Below are positions 15,857-24,063 of a stretch of DNA of 64,000 nucleotides, piece by piece (the stretch's first letter is position 1; each line of letters opens with the position of its first letter). The translations under genes were made by a program, and so were the position numbers. Under the pieces are notes generated by a model, which saw only the letters and a program-made list of their open reading frames with translations, did not search any database and was not told the DNA's origin. The stretch is from Mycobacterium sp. 852002-51961_SCH5331710 (GTDB taxonomy: Bacteria; Actinomycetota; Actinomycetes; Mycobacteriales; Mycobacteriaceae), in NCBI RefSeq assembly GCF_001665535.1, contig NZ_LZSQ01000113.1, positions 179,997-243,996 of the forward strand, written 5' to 3'.

Positions 15857-16843
15857 TTACGCCAGTGGCGACCCGTCGAGTCGCGCGGCGACGTCGGATA
15901 CGGCTCGTCGCGGGGTGGGCGGCAGCGGGTCGGCACCGAGAAGTCCCCAACCGATCCGCACCAACATCTGCGGGTACAGGTCACCATCGAAGACCTCCGC
16001 TCGGACAGCAGCGCGAGTCTCTAACACCTCCAAGGGCTCCGTCATCGGACAACTCGACAGTCCGAGCACGGTGGCCGTTAGGAGGACCACACTGGACGCC
16101 TCACCGGCGCGCAGTCGCGACAGGTCGCTGTCGTCGTCTGTGCCGAGGGCGAGGACCACGGCATTGTCGGTCTCCGCCTCGGAGCCCTCCGGTTGCGACA
16201 GACTCGCGCCCGCAAACGTCCGTGCCGAGACGCTGCCGTCGGCTTTCGGTGTGCTGCGCGCCGGCACTCCCGCGGTCGCCGCGTATTTGCCGCTCCACGT
16301 GGCGAGTTCGGCGGCATAGCCATGGTCGGCCGCATGTCGTCGAGCCGCCTCGCTCACGAGACTCCTCAGCGCGGAAACGTCGTCGACCTGGCGCACCGTC
16401 GCCCCGGCCGCGGCCGCTCGGGTCGCGATCAATGCGAGGTCTGCCGGTGCGACCTTCGATGAGCCGTACCGGCGGCGGTCGGTCCGGCGTCGCGGAATGG
16501 CCGCGGCGAGCGCGATGTCGGCTTCGGTCGGGTCGTGCCGATGAAGTTCCACAGCCGCTAGGTGATTCGGGTCGTCCGGGTTCGGGAACCGGTGCACCTC
16601 GGCGCGCCAGCCCAGGGCGGCGAAGCCGATCTGACAGTGGTTCAGCGAGGCACCGCAGCTGAGCATGAGGTCCCGAGCATCAGGGTCGGTGTGTGGCAGG
16701 TGCAGTCGGCGGTCGGCGTACAGGTGGACGCTGCGTTCCCCGGCCCGCCACCGCCACGGTTGGGTGTTGTGCACCGATGGCGCCTTCGCCGCCAGCATCA
16801 GTGCGGCACGGATGGTTTCGGCGTTGGGATGGTGTGCGTTCAT
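15857..16843 (-). CDS. Acg-type nitroreductase-fold protein
   Basis: 328 residues, markers MLAAKAPSVHNTQPWRW, AIPRRRTDRRRYG, LRAGEASSVVLLTATVLGL and a C-terminal PQMLVRIGWG/PPTPRRAV. Paralogue of the proteins at 12503 and 17343. It is the last gene of a three-gene minus-strand unit: nitroreductase (17343), four-pass membrane protein (16846), then this gene, with a gap of 2 bases from the membrane protein stop. The unit begins at the DosR box near 18411. Convergent with the acetyltransferase gene, 10 bases away. Confidence 0.86.
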   Translation of the reverse strand: MNAHHPNAETIRAALMLAAKAPSVHNTQPWRWRAGERSVHLYADRRLHLPHTDPDARDLMLSCGASLNHCQIGFAALGWRAEVHRFPNPDDPNHLAAVELHRHDPTEADIALAAAIPRRRTDRRRYGSSKVAPADLALIATRAAAAGATVRQVDDVSALRSLVSEAARRHAADHGYAAELATWSGKYAATAGVPARSTPKADGSVSARTFAGASLSQPEGSEAETDNAVVLALGTDDDSDLSRLRAGEASSVVLLTATVLGLSSCPMTEPLEVLETRAAVRAEVFDGDLYPQMLVRIGWGLLGADPLPPTPRRAVSDVAARLDGSPLA

Positions 16844-16845
16844 GC

Positions 16846-17310
16846 CTATGCGGCCCGGGGTGTGTCGGTGCTGCGGTGCTCATGAGCGACGTCGTGCTCC
16901 CTCGACGGCGGGCGCCAACTTACGTATGTCAGATACAGGCCGACGAGCCCCAGCACGACGACCACGCTCCGCCACACTCCACCGGCGTCGATCGTCCGGT
17001 TCGCCAACTCGGCGAAGGTCTCCGGGAACGCGAGCAGCAAGACGCCACGGGCGACCAGCAGCCAGCCCAGGACAGAGACGATGACCGCGGCGGGGCCACG
17101 CCACGTCTGGTGCGTGGCGACGATCGCGATCCCCCCGAGGAGTATGAAAGCTCCCATCACCCAAGGCCATACGGCGGTCTCGGTGAACTCGGTCAGCAGG
17201 ATCCGCATGTCCGGCGTGCGAAACAGGACGACCACCGCGACGATCGTCAGGTACGGGCCCAGGATACGTGCAACAGCTCTCGTGCGGTGGTCGACGGTCG
17301 AGATGCTCAT
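16846..17310 (-). CDS. four-pass membrane protein between two Acg-type genes
   Basis: 154 residues, start chosen at the second of two adjacent ATGs, 5 bases after GGAGG. Four hydrophobic segments are visible: LGPYLTIVAVVVLF, VMGAFILLGGIAIVATH, VIVSVLGWLLVARGVLLLAF and VVVVLGLVGLYLTYVSW, followed by a polar tail. No family recognised with confidence. Because it is sandwiched between two flavin-binding Acg-type genes and cotranscribed with them, it may anchor or partner them at the membrane. Confidence 0.72.
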   Translation of the reverse strand: MSISTVDHRTRAVARILGPYLTIVAVVVLFRTPDMRILLTEFTETAVWPWVMGAFILLGGIAIVATHQTWRGPAAVIVSVLGWLLVARGVLLLAFPETFAELANRTIDAGGVWRSVVVVLGLVGLYLTYVSWRPPSREHDVAHEHRSTDTPRAA

Positions 17311-17342
17311 CATGTCCTCCAACTTGATCGGAATACGCAGGG

Positions 17343-18368
17343 TCACAGGCTCGCAGCGGCACCGTCCAGGGTGCCGACGACTTCGGTGAGAGGACGCCGC
17401 GGCGTCGACGGCAGCGGGTCGGCACCGACGGGCGCCCAACCGATCCGGAACATCATCTGCGGATACTCACGGCCGTCGAAAACCTCGTACCTGAGCGCTT
17501 GCCGCGTCCCAGGAACCTCGAGAGGCTCCGATACCGGGCAGCTGGCCAAGCCCATGGACGTGGCGGTCAACAACAGCAGGCTCGACGCCTCACCCGCCCG
17601 CAACCGGGAAAGGTCGTCGTCGGCCACAGATCCCAGCGCCAACAGCATCGCGTGGTCGTCGGGCGCAGACGCGCCCTGCGGTTGCGCCAACGTCCCGCCG
17701 GGAAAGAGACGGCCCGGGAGGGGGGCCGTGGGGTCGGATTCCGGAATGCTGCGCGCCGGTACACCCGACGTCGCGGCGTGCCGTCCGCTCCATGCCGCGA
17801 GTTCGGCCAGATACGCATCGTCATGGGTGTGCTGCCACACCGCCTGCGCCACGATTGCCCTGATGTCCAGAGACATCTCGACCCGGCGCATCAGAATCCC
17901 CGTCCTGGCGAGCCTCGCCCCGATCTTCGCGATGTCGGCCATCGACACGGGCCACGGGCCGAAGTGGCGGCGGTCGGTCCGGCGCCGCGGAATGGCGGCA
18001 GCCAGGGCGATGTCGGCGGTAGTGGGTTCGACGGGGCTCAGTTCAAACGAGGCCAGGTGATCGGGATCGGCGGGGTTGGGGAACCGGTGGACCCTGGCCC
18101 GCCAACCCACGGCCGCCAGCGCCACGATGGCGTGATGCAGCGCCATCCCGCAGCTGACCATCAAGTCACGTTCGTCGGCGTCTGTCTTCGCCAGGTGGCG
18201 CGACCGGTCAGCGTAGAGATGCAGACTTTCGTTCCCCACCTTCCAGTACCAGGGCTGCGAGTTGTGCACGGAAGGAGCCCGCGTCGCCAGCGACAACACC
18301 GTCCGTAGCGTCTCTGCATCGGGAAATTCGGGTGTCGGCGGTTCGGTGGATCCGGAGGAAACAGTCAC
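17343..18368 (-). CDS. Acg-type nitroreductase-fold protein
   Basis: 341 residues from GTG 18368. An ATG at 18410 in the same frame lies inside the DosR box, so it cannot be the real start. Family marks: SLATRAPSVHNSQPWYW, AIPRRRTDRRHFG, LRAGEASSLLLLTATSMGL and a C-terminal PQMMFRIGWAPVG/PSTPRRPL. It is first in the three-gene unit and about 43 bases from the box centre, which would put the transcription start near the GTG, so a leaderless message is likely. I see no convincing ribosome binding site, which agrees. Confidence 0.84.
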   Translation of the reverse strand: MTVSSGSTEPPTPEFPDAETLRTVLSLATRAPSVHNSQPWYWKVGNESLHLYADRSRHLAKTDADERDLMVSCGMALHHAIVALAAVGWRARVHRFPNPADPDHLASFELSPVEPTTADIALAAAIPRRRTDRRHFGPWPVSMADIAKIGARLARTGILMRRVEMSLDIRAIVAQAVWQHTHDDAYLAELAAWSGRHAATSGVPARSIPESDPTAPLPGRLFPGGTLAQPQGASAPDDHAMLLALGSVADDDLSRLRAGEASSLLLLTATSMGLASCPVSEPLEVPGTRQALRYEVFDGREYPQMMFRIGWAPVGADPLPSTPRRPLTEVVGTLDGAAASL

Positions 18369-18403
18369 ATGACGAAGGATGCTCCGGCGGCCAGGAGAGA
18401 AAC

Positions 18404-18418
18404 AGGGCAAGAAGTCCC
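18404..18418 (-). promoter_or_regulatory. DosR box for the Acg-membrane protein-Acg unit
   Basis: On the minus strand the sequence reads GGGACTTCTTGCCCT, with perfect half-sites GGGAC and GCCCT at the same 5-base spacing as the box at 12453. It lies 36 bases upstream of the GTG at 18368. It marks the right-hand edge of the dormancy island; ppx2 starts the housekeeping region just beyond. Confidence 0.8.
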
Positions 18419-18471
18419 CTTATCGAGGTACTCCTGGCCCGCTAAAGGGTGCGGTTTCAGGTGGTCGCCGC

Positions 18472-19413
18472 CTAGTCGGCGATCGACAGCGCGATGCCGT
18501 CGAGGATGTCGTGCTCGCTGACGATCAACTCCTCGATGCCGGCGCGTTCACGCAACGCATCGGCCAGTTCCTCGACGATGATCGCGCCGCCGCCGATGAC
18601 GTCGACGCGGCCCTCGTGCATCGGGCCGAGCTTGGCCCGCTCCGCGCGCGGCATCGCGATCAGTCCTTCACACACGCCGAGCAGTTCGGCGAACGGAACC
18701 CGCGAAAGGTGGATAGCGTCGGAGTCGTAGACCGGCATCTTGTGCGCCAGCGCCGAAAGCGTCGTCATGGTTCCCGCCACGCCGACCCAGGTGCGGGCCT
18801 GTTCGACCGGCACCACCCGAAACGCCTCTTCCAATCCTTCCCGCACCGCATCTCGCGCAGCGGCGATCTCCTCGACCGTCGGCGGATCGGAGTGCAGACA
18901 GCGTTCGGTGAGCCGGACACAGCCGATGTCGGCCGAATAGCCTGCGGTCAGCTCGTCGGTGCCGAGCACGACTTCGGTGGAACCGCCACCCAGGTCGACG
19001 ACAACGAAAGGCGCTGCGGCCGAGTCGAGTTCACCGACCGCGCCGTTGAACGACAACGCCGCCTCCTCGGTACCCGTGATCACCTCGGCGACGGCGCCGG
19101 GCACCACGGTCCCCAGCACCTCCGCCGTCATCGCAAAGAAGACGTCGCGGTTTGCGGCGTCCCTGGTCGCCGAGGTCGCCACCATCCGCACGTGTTCGAC
19201 CCCGTGGTGGCGCATCAGCTCGGCGTAGTCGATCAGCGCAGCCTCCGTGCGCGCCAGGGCCTCGGACGCGAATCGTCCTGTGGCGTCGACCCCTTGGCCC
19301 AGGCGAACGATGCGCATCTCGCGATGCACATCGGCCAGCTTGCCCTCGACGAGATCGGCGATCAGCAGGCGGATCGAGTTGGTTCCGCAGTCAATGGCGC
19401 CGACCCTACTCAT
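18472..19413 (-). CDS. ppx2: exopolyphosphatase/guanosine pentaphosphatase
   Basis: 313 residues, the short actinobacterial Ppx/GppA form (Rv1026 type). Motifs of the ASKHA fold are in order: VGAIDCGTNSIRLLIAD (phosphate 1), MVATSATRDAAN, FVVVDLGGGSTEVVLG (phosphate 2) and VDVIGGGAIIVEEL near the C-terminus. Releases phosphate from polyphosphate or ppGpp precursors. The ATG overlaps the DUF501 stop by 8 bases, making it the last member of the eno-ftsB-DUF501-ppx2 operon. Confidence 0.9.
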   Translation of the reverse strand: MSRVGAIDCGTNSIRLLIADLVEGKLADVHREMRIVRLGQGVDATGRFASEALARTEAALIDYAELMRHHGVEHVRMVATSATRDAANRDVFFAMTAEVLGTVVPGAVAEVITGTEEAALSFNGAVGELDSAAAPFVVVDLGGGSTEVVLGTDELTAGYSADIGCVRLTERCLHSDPPTVEEIAAARDAVREGLEEAFRVVPVEQARTWVGVAGTMTTLSALAHKMPVYDSDAIHLSRVPFAELLGVCEGLIAMPRAERAKLGPMHEGRVDVIGGGAIIVEELADALRERAGIEELIVSEHDILDGIALSIAD

Positions 19414-19903
19414 GCCTCCACCTCTCGGGTTCGAGAATGCCGTCCATCGCGGGATCGTCGGCCAGCGCCGCGAGCGCCTCGTCGCCGAAGGGGTTGATGC
19501 CCGGCCCTTTCGCCAACGAGTGGGCGATCAGCACGTGCAGACACTTGACTCGGTCCGGCATACCTCCGCCGGAGAATGTCGTACCCAGCGATTCGATCGC
19601 GTCACGCTCGGCGAGATACGACTCGTGCGCCTCGCGGTACGCCCGCGCCACGTCGGGGTCGTTGCGCAGTCGCTCGGTCATCTCCCGCATCATGCCCGAT
19701 GATTCGAGCCTGCTGGCGGCGGCGGTCAGCGCGGGATGGGTGAGGTAGTACAAGGTCGGAAACGGCGTTCCGTCAGGCAGTTTCGGTGTGGTCTTGACCA
19801 CACCGGGTTCGCCGTTGGGGCAACGGTAAGCGATCTCCAGGACGCCGCGCGGCCTGCGACCGAGCTGCCGCTCGACGGCGTCGAGATCTGCGGGGTCAAC
19901 CAC
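19406..19903 (-). CDS. DUF501 family protein (Rv1025 orthologue)
   Basis: 165 residues from the GTG at 19903 (V-V-D-P-A-D-L-D). The GTG overlaps the ftsB stop by 8 bases, and longer starts would run inside ftsB. DUF501 marks: EIAYRCPNGEPGVVKTTPKLPDG (cut here), PFPTLYYLTHP, and a cysteine/histidine-bearing CLHVLIAHSLA near the C-terminus. The function is unknown; the gene always accompanies ftsB/divIC and ppx in actinobacteria. Confidence 0.87.
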   Translation of the reverse strand: MVDPADLDAVERQLGRRPRGVLEIAYRCPNGEPGVVKTTPKLPDGTPFPTLYYLTHPALTAAASRLESSGMMREMTERLRNDPDVARAYREAHESYLAERDAIESLGTTFSGGGMPDRVKCLHVLIAHSLAKGPGINPFGDEALAALADDPAMDGILEPERWRHE

Positions 19904-20600
19904 CGGGCGCGGGTGGGAGTGGCGGCGGCTGGGGCACATCGGGTGCGGTCGGCGGGACGCCGGGCAGCGGTCCGGGTGTGATCCCGTGCGGCTCATCGGC
20001 GATCGTGTGCCACAGCGCGGTGTACCAAGGCTGGTCGCGGTAGACGGTCGTGGGCTCGTCGTCCGGTGTGCCCGGCACGGCGGCGCCGGGAGGCAGCTGC
20101 ACCTGGTACGGGATCTCGCCCGGCATGACGAACCCGAGCCGCTCGCGAGCCTGCGCGGCGATGAACACCGGGTCGGCCAGTTTCACCTTCTGCTGTTCGA
20201 GGTCGGCGATCTGGGCCCGCAACTGCTGTTCGGTGGCCTTGAGTTGCTTCATCTCCGTGCGTTGGGCGAAGTAGGTGCGCACCGGCCCGGCGATCGTCAG
20301 CGTCAGCACGCACACCACGGCTGCGAGGATCGCCGCGCGCCGCGCCGCGGATCCGAAACGCTGCTCGGACTGCTGCTCGGCCGATTCGGCGATGGCGCGC
20401 CGGATGACGACGCCGGCTTCACCGGATTTGGCGGAGGCGTCGCCCGGCGCCTCGGTTGCCGGACGCGATTCGGTGACACGGGGCTCGCGACGTGCCGCGA
20501 TGCGCGGACGGCCCTTCCCTGCGCCACCGGCCTTACCCGACTTCCCCGGTCGGGAAGTCGGTGACCGACGCTTCGGGTCGGGCCGTTTCGCTTCGGGCAC
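19896..20600 (-). CDS. ftsB: septum formation initiator FtsB/DivIC
   Basis: 234 residues: a basic disordered cytoplasmic region (1-85), one membrane segment AAILAAVVCVLTLTIAG (about 88-105), a coiled coil (RTEMKQLKATEQQLRAQIADL) followed by ARERLGFVMPGEIPYQV, and a long Pro-rich periplasmic tail. This is the divisome protein that pairs with FtsL/FtsQ. Long tails are usual in mycobacteria. Start GTG 14 bases after eno. Confidence 0.88.
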   Translation of the reverse strand: MPEAKRPDPKRRSPTSRPGKSGKAGGAGKGRPRIAARREPRVTESRPATEAPGDASAKSGEAGVVIRRAIAESAEQQSEQRFGSAARRAAILAAVVCVLTLTIAGPVRTYFAQRTEMKQLKATEQQLRAQIADLEQQKVKLADPVFIAAQARERLGFVMPGEIPYQVQLPPGAAVPGTPDDEPTTVYRDQPWYTALWHTIADEPHGITPGPLPGVPPTAPDVPQPPPLPPAPGG

Positions 20601-20614
20601 GGTCCGTTACCGGT

Positions 20615-21904
20615 CTATTTGGCTTCCATCGCGAACCGCGGGAAGGCGAGGTCCCCTGCGTAACGCGCGGCGTCACCGAGGTTCTCCTCGATGCGCAGCA
20701 GCTGGTTGTACTTGGCGACGCGTTCGCTGCGGGCCGGCGCACCGGTCTTGATCTGGCCGCTGCCCACCGCGACCGAGAGGTCCGCGATCGTGGTGTCCTC
20801 GGTTTCGCCGCTGCGATGGCTCATCATCGTGCGGTAGCCGCTGTTGTGGGCGAGCGCTACGGCGTCGAGCGTCTCGGTCAGCGTGCCGATCTGGTTCACC
20901 TTCACCAAAAGCGCGTTCGCGGCGCCCTTTTGGATGCCGTCCTCGAGCCGCTCCGGATTGGTGACGAACAGGTCGTCGCCGACGAGCTGCACGCGGTCCC
21001 CGATCGCCGACGTCAGCGCGATCCAGCCGTCCCAGTCGTCCTCGGACAGCGGATCCTCGATCGACACCAACGGATACGTATCGAGCAAGCCCGCGTAGAA
21101 CTGGCCCATCTGCTCGGCTGTGCGCACCTCGTTCTCGAACTTGTAGCCCTGCCCGTCGGCGTAGAACTCGGTCGCGGCCACGTCGAGGGCGAGCGCGACA
21201 TCCGAGCCGGCCTTGAACCCGGCGGCCTCGATGGCCGACAGGATCAGATCAAGCGCCGCCTTGGTGCCCGCGACGTCGGGCGCGAATCCGCCTTCGTCAC
21301 CGAGGCCGGTCGCCAGCCCCTGGGACTTGAGCACGGACTTGAGCGAGTGGTAGACCTCGGCGCCCCAGCGGAGCGCTTCCTTGAACGATGCGGCGCCGAT
21401 CGGCGCGACCATGAACTCCTGCACGTCGACGCCGGTGTCGGCGTGCGCGCCGCCGTTGAGGATGTTCATCATCGGCACCGGCAGGATGTGGGCGTTCGGC
21501 CCGCCGATGTAGCGGAACAGGTCGAGATCGGCCGCCTGGGCGGCGGCCTTGGCCACGGCCAGCGAGGCGCCCAGGATCGCATTGGCGCCGAGGCGCGACT
21601 TGTCGGGCGTGCCGTCCAGGTCGAGCAGCGCCTGGTCGACAAGCCGCTGGTCGTCGGCCTGCAGACCGATGATGGCGGGACCGATCTCGTCGAGCACGGC
21701 CTCGACCGCCTTCTCGACGCCCTTGCCGCCGTAGCGCGAGCCGCCGTCGCGCAACTCCACGGCCTCGTGTTCACCGGTCGAGGCGCCCGATGGCACCGCG
21801 GCACGGGCGAAGGAACCGTCTCCCAACAGGACCTCAACCTCGACCGTCGGGTTTCCCCGGGAGTCGAGGATCTCTCGGGCTCCGACCTGATCGATTGTGG
21901 GCAC
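20615..21904 (-). CDS. eno: enolase
   Basis: 429 residues from GTG 21904 (V-P-T-I-D-Q-V-G-A-R-E-I-L-D-S-R-G-N-P-T), with AAGGAG just upstream; an open extension of 16 residues has no family support. Converts 2-phosphoglycerate to phosphoenolpyruvate. Catalytic and metal-binding segments are present: GLGDEGGFAPDV, ALDVAATEFY, SIEDPLSEDDWDGW, VGDDLFVTN, LLVKVNQIGTLTET and SHRSGETEDTTIADL. First gene of the eno-ftsB-DUF501-ppx2 operon. Confidence 0.97.
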   Translation of the reverse strand: MPTIDQVGAREILDSRGNPTVEVEVLLGDGSFARAAVPSGASTGEHEAVELRDGGSRYGGKGVEKAVEAVLDEIGPAIIGLQADDQRLVDQALLDLDGTPDKSRLGANAILGASLAVAKAAAQAADLDLFRYIGGPNAHILPVPMMNILNGGAHADTGVDVQEFMVAPIGAASFKEALRWGAEVYHSLKSVLKSQGLATGLGDEGGFAPDVAGTKAALDLILSAIEAAGFKAGSDVALALDVAATEFYADGQGYKFENEVRTAEQMGQFYAGLLDTYPLVSIEDPLSEDDWDGWIALTSAIGDRVQLVGDDLFVTNPERLEDGIQKGAANALLVKVNQIGTLTETLDAVALAHNSGYRTMMSHRSGETEDTTIADLSVAVGSGQIKTGAPARSERVAKYNQLLRIEENLGDAARYAGDLAFPRFAMEAK

Positions 21905-21989
21905 TGGCGTCTCCTTGGTGTCCTCGGTGGTGGGGGCGAGTGTTCGCGTCAACCGACGAGCCTAGAGCCTCCCAGTTGGGTCGGCGTGT

Positions 21990-22721
21990 CTAGAGGGGGT
22001 GCCCGTCCGCGTAAGCGGTCGCCCAGTCCCGCACGGTCCGCGCGTACTGGTCGGACTGGTTGTAGGCGCGCAGCGCGTTCATCCAGCCGCGCGGCGTGGC
22101 CAGGTCCTTGCCGGTCCAGCACAGATATCCCGCGGCGGACAGCGCGGCGTCGTCCATGTTGTCGGCGCTGACCTCGCCGTCGTTGTTGGCGTCGACGCCG
22201 TAGTGCCCCCAGGTCTCGGGGATGAACTGCATCGGGCCCATGGCGCGGGCGTGCTTGGAATCACCGTCGTTGCTGACCGCGTCGTCGTCGAAGATCTCCA
22301 GGTTGCCGTTGGTGCCGTCGAGCCAGACACCCCGGATCGGCGGTTCCACGTCGCCGTTCGATCCGATCGCCGCGCCGCGGTAGGTGCCGTGGTGGCTTTC
22401 CACCTGGCCGATGCCCGCCAGCGTCGTCCACGCCAGCTTGCAGTCGGGGTTCTCGACCTCCGCGACCCGGGCGGCGTAGGCGTACGCCTCGAGCGCGGCG
22501 ACCGGAATGCCCAGCTTGGGGGCGCGTTCGGCCGCCCACTCGTGAAGTTGATCGGCAGGGCGCCCCTTGGCGTACGTGTCGATCTTGGGCACCGGGTCGC
22601 CGGGCGGCGGCGGCACGCCCTCAGGGATGGGCGTCCCCAGCTGCCAAGAGCAGCTAGAAGCCAAAAGCAGCGCCGTCGCACCCACTACAGCGACAGCACG
22701 TAGCCAACGCACCGGCGACAC
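21990..22721 (-). CDS. lpqU: lipoprotein LpqU, lytic transglycosylase-like
   Basis: 243 residues from GTG 22721, four bases after GAGGGAG. The signal peptide ends in LLLASSC, an acceptable lipobox with Cys24 as the lipidation site. The mature part is a soluble lytic transglycosylase fold: GIGQVESHHG holds the catalytic Glu, and AMGPMQFIPETWGHYG and NALRAYNQSDQYA are typical. It probably trims peptidoglycan at the outer face of the membrane. Stop is 85 bases upstream of eno. Confidence 0.87.
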   Translation of the reverse strand: MSPVRWLRAVAVVGATALLLASSCSWQLGTPIPEGVPPPPGDPVPKIDTYAKGRPADQLHEWAAERAPKLGIPVAALEAYAYAARVAEVENPDCKLAWTTLAGIGQVESHHGTYRGAAIGSNGDVEPPIRGVWLDGTNGNLEIFDDDAVSNDGDSKHARAMGPMQFIPETWGHYGVDANNDGEVSADNMDDAALSAAGYLCWTGKDLATPRGWMNALRAYNQSDQYARTVRDWATAYADGHPL

Positions 22722-22824
22722 CAAACTCCCTCAACCAACCTCGGTCGCTGCCCATGGTCCCACGGGTTCGGGACGTCGCGGCTCAGCGTTGGGAGCGATT
22801 CGGGTGCACAAATTGTTCAGCTGC

Positions 22825-23895
22825 TCAGGACGCGGAATCGGCAACTTCGGCCTCGGCAGCCTCATCGGCCACCTCCGCCTCGTTGGTCTCAGCTGCGTCG
22901 TCATCGGTCTCTTCTGTTTCAATCGCGGCGCCGCCGTCGTCCGTTTCGGTCCCGTCGCCGGAGGGCCAGTGCGCGCGCCACTCATCCTCGGACACGGCGC
23001 CCAACGAGGTCGCGTCGAGTTCCTCGGGCACGTCGTCGCCGCGGCGGTCGACCGCAATCGCCCGCTCCGTCCGCCGCACAATGTCCATGAACTCCAGAAC
23101 CGCCGAGCGCAAGGCGTTTTCGGCGTCACTGCCCGCCGTAACCGTCACCGACGTGATCGCATCGGGTATCAGGTCACCGGGCAGACCTGCGGCACTGACC
23201 CGTTCGATCACCTTCTGCGCCAACGCCAAAGCGGGTTGAGCGGTCGGCACGTCGTCCATCGTCGAGTTGGCCCGCTTCGCCTTCTTCTCGAGCGCCTTAC
23301 GCTCCTCCCACTGGGCGAGTTGTTCGTCCAGTGAGATCGGCTCGCCCGCGAGCACGGCGGGGACCCGGTTGCCCAGCTTGCGCACCAGCGCATCGGCAAC
23401 GTCGTCGATGCCGAACGAATTCTGCGGTGCGTCTTCGGCGATACGGGCGTGAAAAAGCACCTGTAACAACACGTCTCCGAGTTCGTCGCGCAGCGCGTCG
23501 GCGTCGCCGCTGTGCACGGCGTCGAAGACCTCGTAGGTTTCCTCGAGCAGGTAGCGGCGAAGCGAATCGTGCGTCTGCTCGCTCTCCCACGGCCCGGAGG
23601 TGCGCAGTTTGTCCATCATCGCGACGGCATCGACGAGCCGCTCGCCGGGCGCGGCCTCCGGTGCGGAGATCACGCGATCGCCCGCGGCCAGTCGGGCCTT
23701 GACGGCGGGGTGTTCCGGATCCGAAGACAACAGCACCGGCGCGTCCTCACCGTCGTATGCCGGCCGCGCCGACGGCAATGACCACGGCACCTTGATCGGC
23801 ATTTCCTCGGTGTACTGGACGTCGCCGGACAGCAGATCGATCGCGTCGATCGGGATCAGGGCCGGGCGTCGGGGGTCGACCAAAACGACGGTCAT
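22825..23895 (-). CDS. mazG: nucleoside triphosphate pyrophosphohydrolase MazG with an acidic tail
   Basis: 356 residues from ATG 23895 after GAGGGGG. MazG hydrolyses non-canonical and oxidised NTPs. The metal-binding pattern E-E-x-x-E plus E-x-x-D is present: LLEETYEVFDAV and LRDELGDVLLQVLFHARI. The C-terminal half is the degenerate second MazG domain. It ends with an unusual run of about 45 residues very rich in Asp, Glu and Ala (for example ETEETDDDAAETNEAEV), which makes it longer than the roughly 325-residue M. tuberculosis protein. Confidence 0.9.
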   Translation of the reverse strand: MTVVLVDPRRPALIPIDAIDLLSGDVQYTEEMPIKVPWSLPSARPAYDGEDAPVLLSSDPEHPAVKARLAAGDRVISAPEAAPGERLVDAVAMMDKLRTSGPWESEQTHDSLRRYLLEETYEVFDAVHSGDADALRDELGDVLLQVLFHARIAEDAPQNSFGIDDVADALVRKLGNRVPAVLAGEPISLDEQLAQWEERKALEKKAKRANSTMDDVPTAQPALALAQKVIERVSAAGLPGDLIPDAITSVTVTAGSDAENALRSAVLEFMDIVRRTERAIAVDRRGDDVPEELDATSLGAVSEDEWRAHWPSGDGTETDDGGAAIETEETDDDAAETNEAEVADEAAEAEVADSAS

Positions 23896-24010
23896 CGGGT
23901 CACACCCCCTCACGCGTTTTGATGGATCCGCTGATCTCGGTTATACCAACACCTCGTCGGACGCCGAAGTCGGCGAACACTGCCCGGCGCTGCGTGCGCC
24001 CCCGGACCGG

Positions 24011-24046
24011 CGATGGCCGCCCTGCCTGGCGGCAGGACGGCCATCG
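24011..24046 (-). terminator. strong hairpin terminator after the VPxV-repeat gene
   Basis: CGATGGCCG-C-CCTGCC, loop TGGC, then GGCAGG-A-CGGCCATCG: a 16-pair stem with one mismatch and a 4-base loop, starting 18 bases beyond the stop of the minus-strand gene. No T tract follows; such stem-only terminators are common in mycobacteria. Confidence 0.7.
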
Positions 24047-24063
24047 TGTCCTCGGCGTGGTGC

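Noticed and set aside
20492..22171. Plus-strand frame of about 560 codons opposite enolase and ftsB
   Set aside because: Antisense to eno, whose motifs are complete; no independent signals such as a ribosome binding site.
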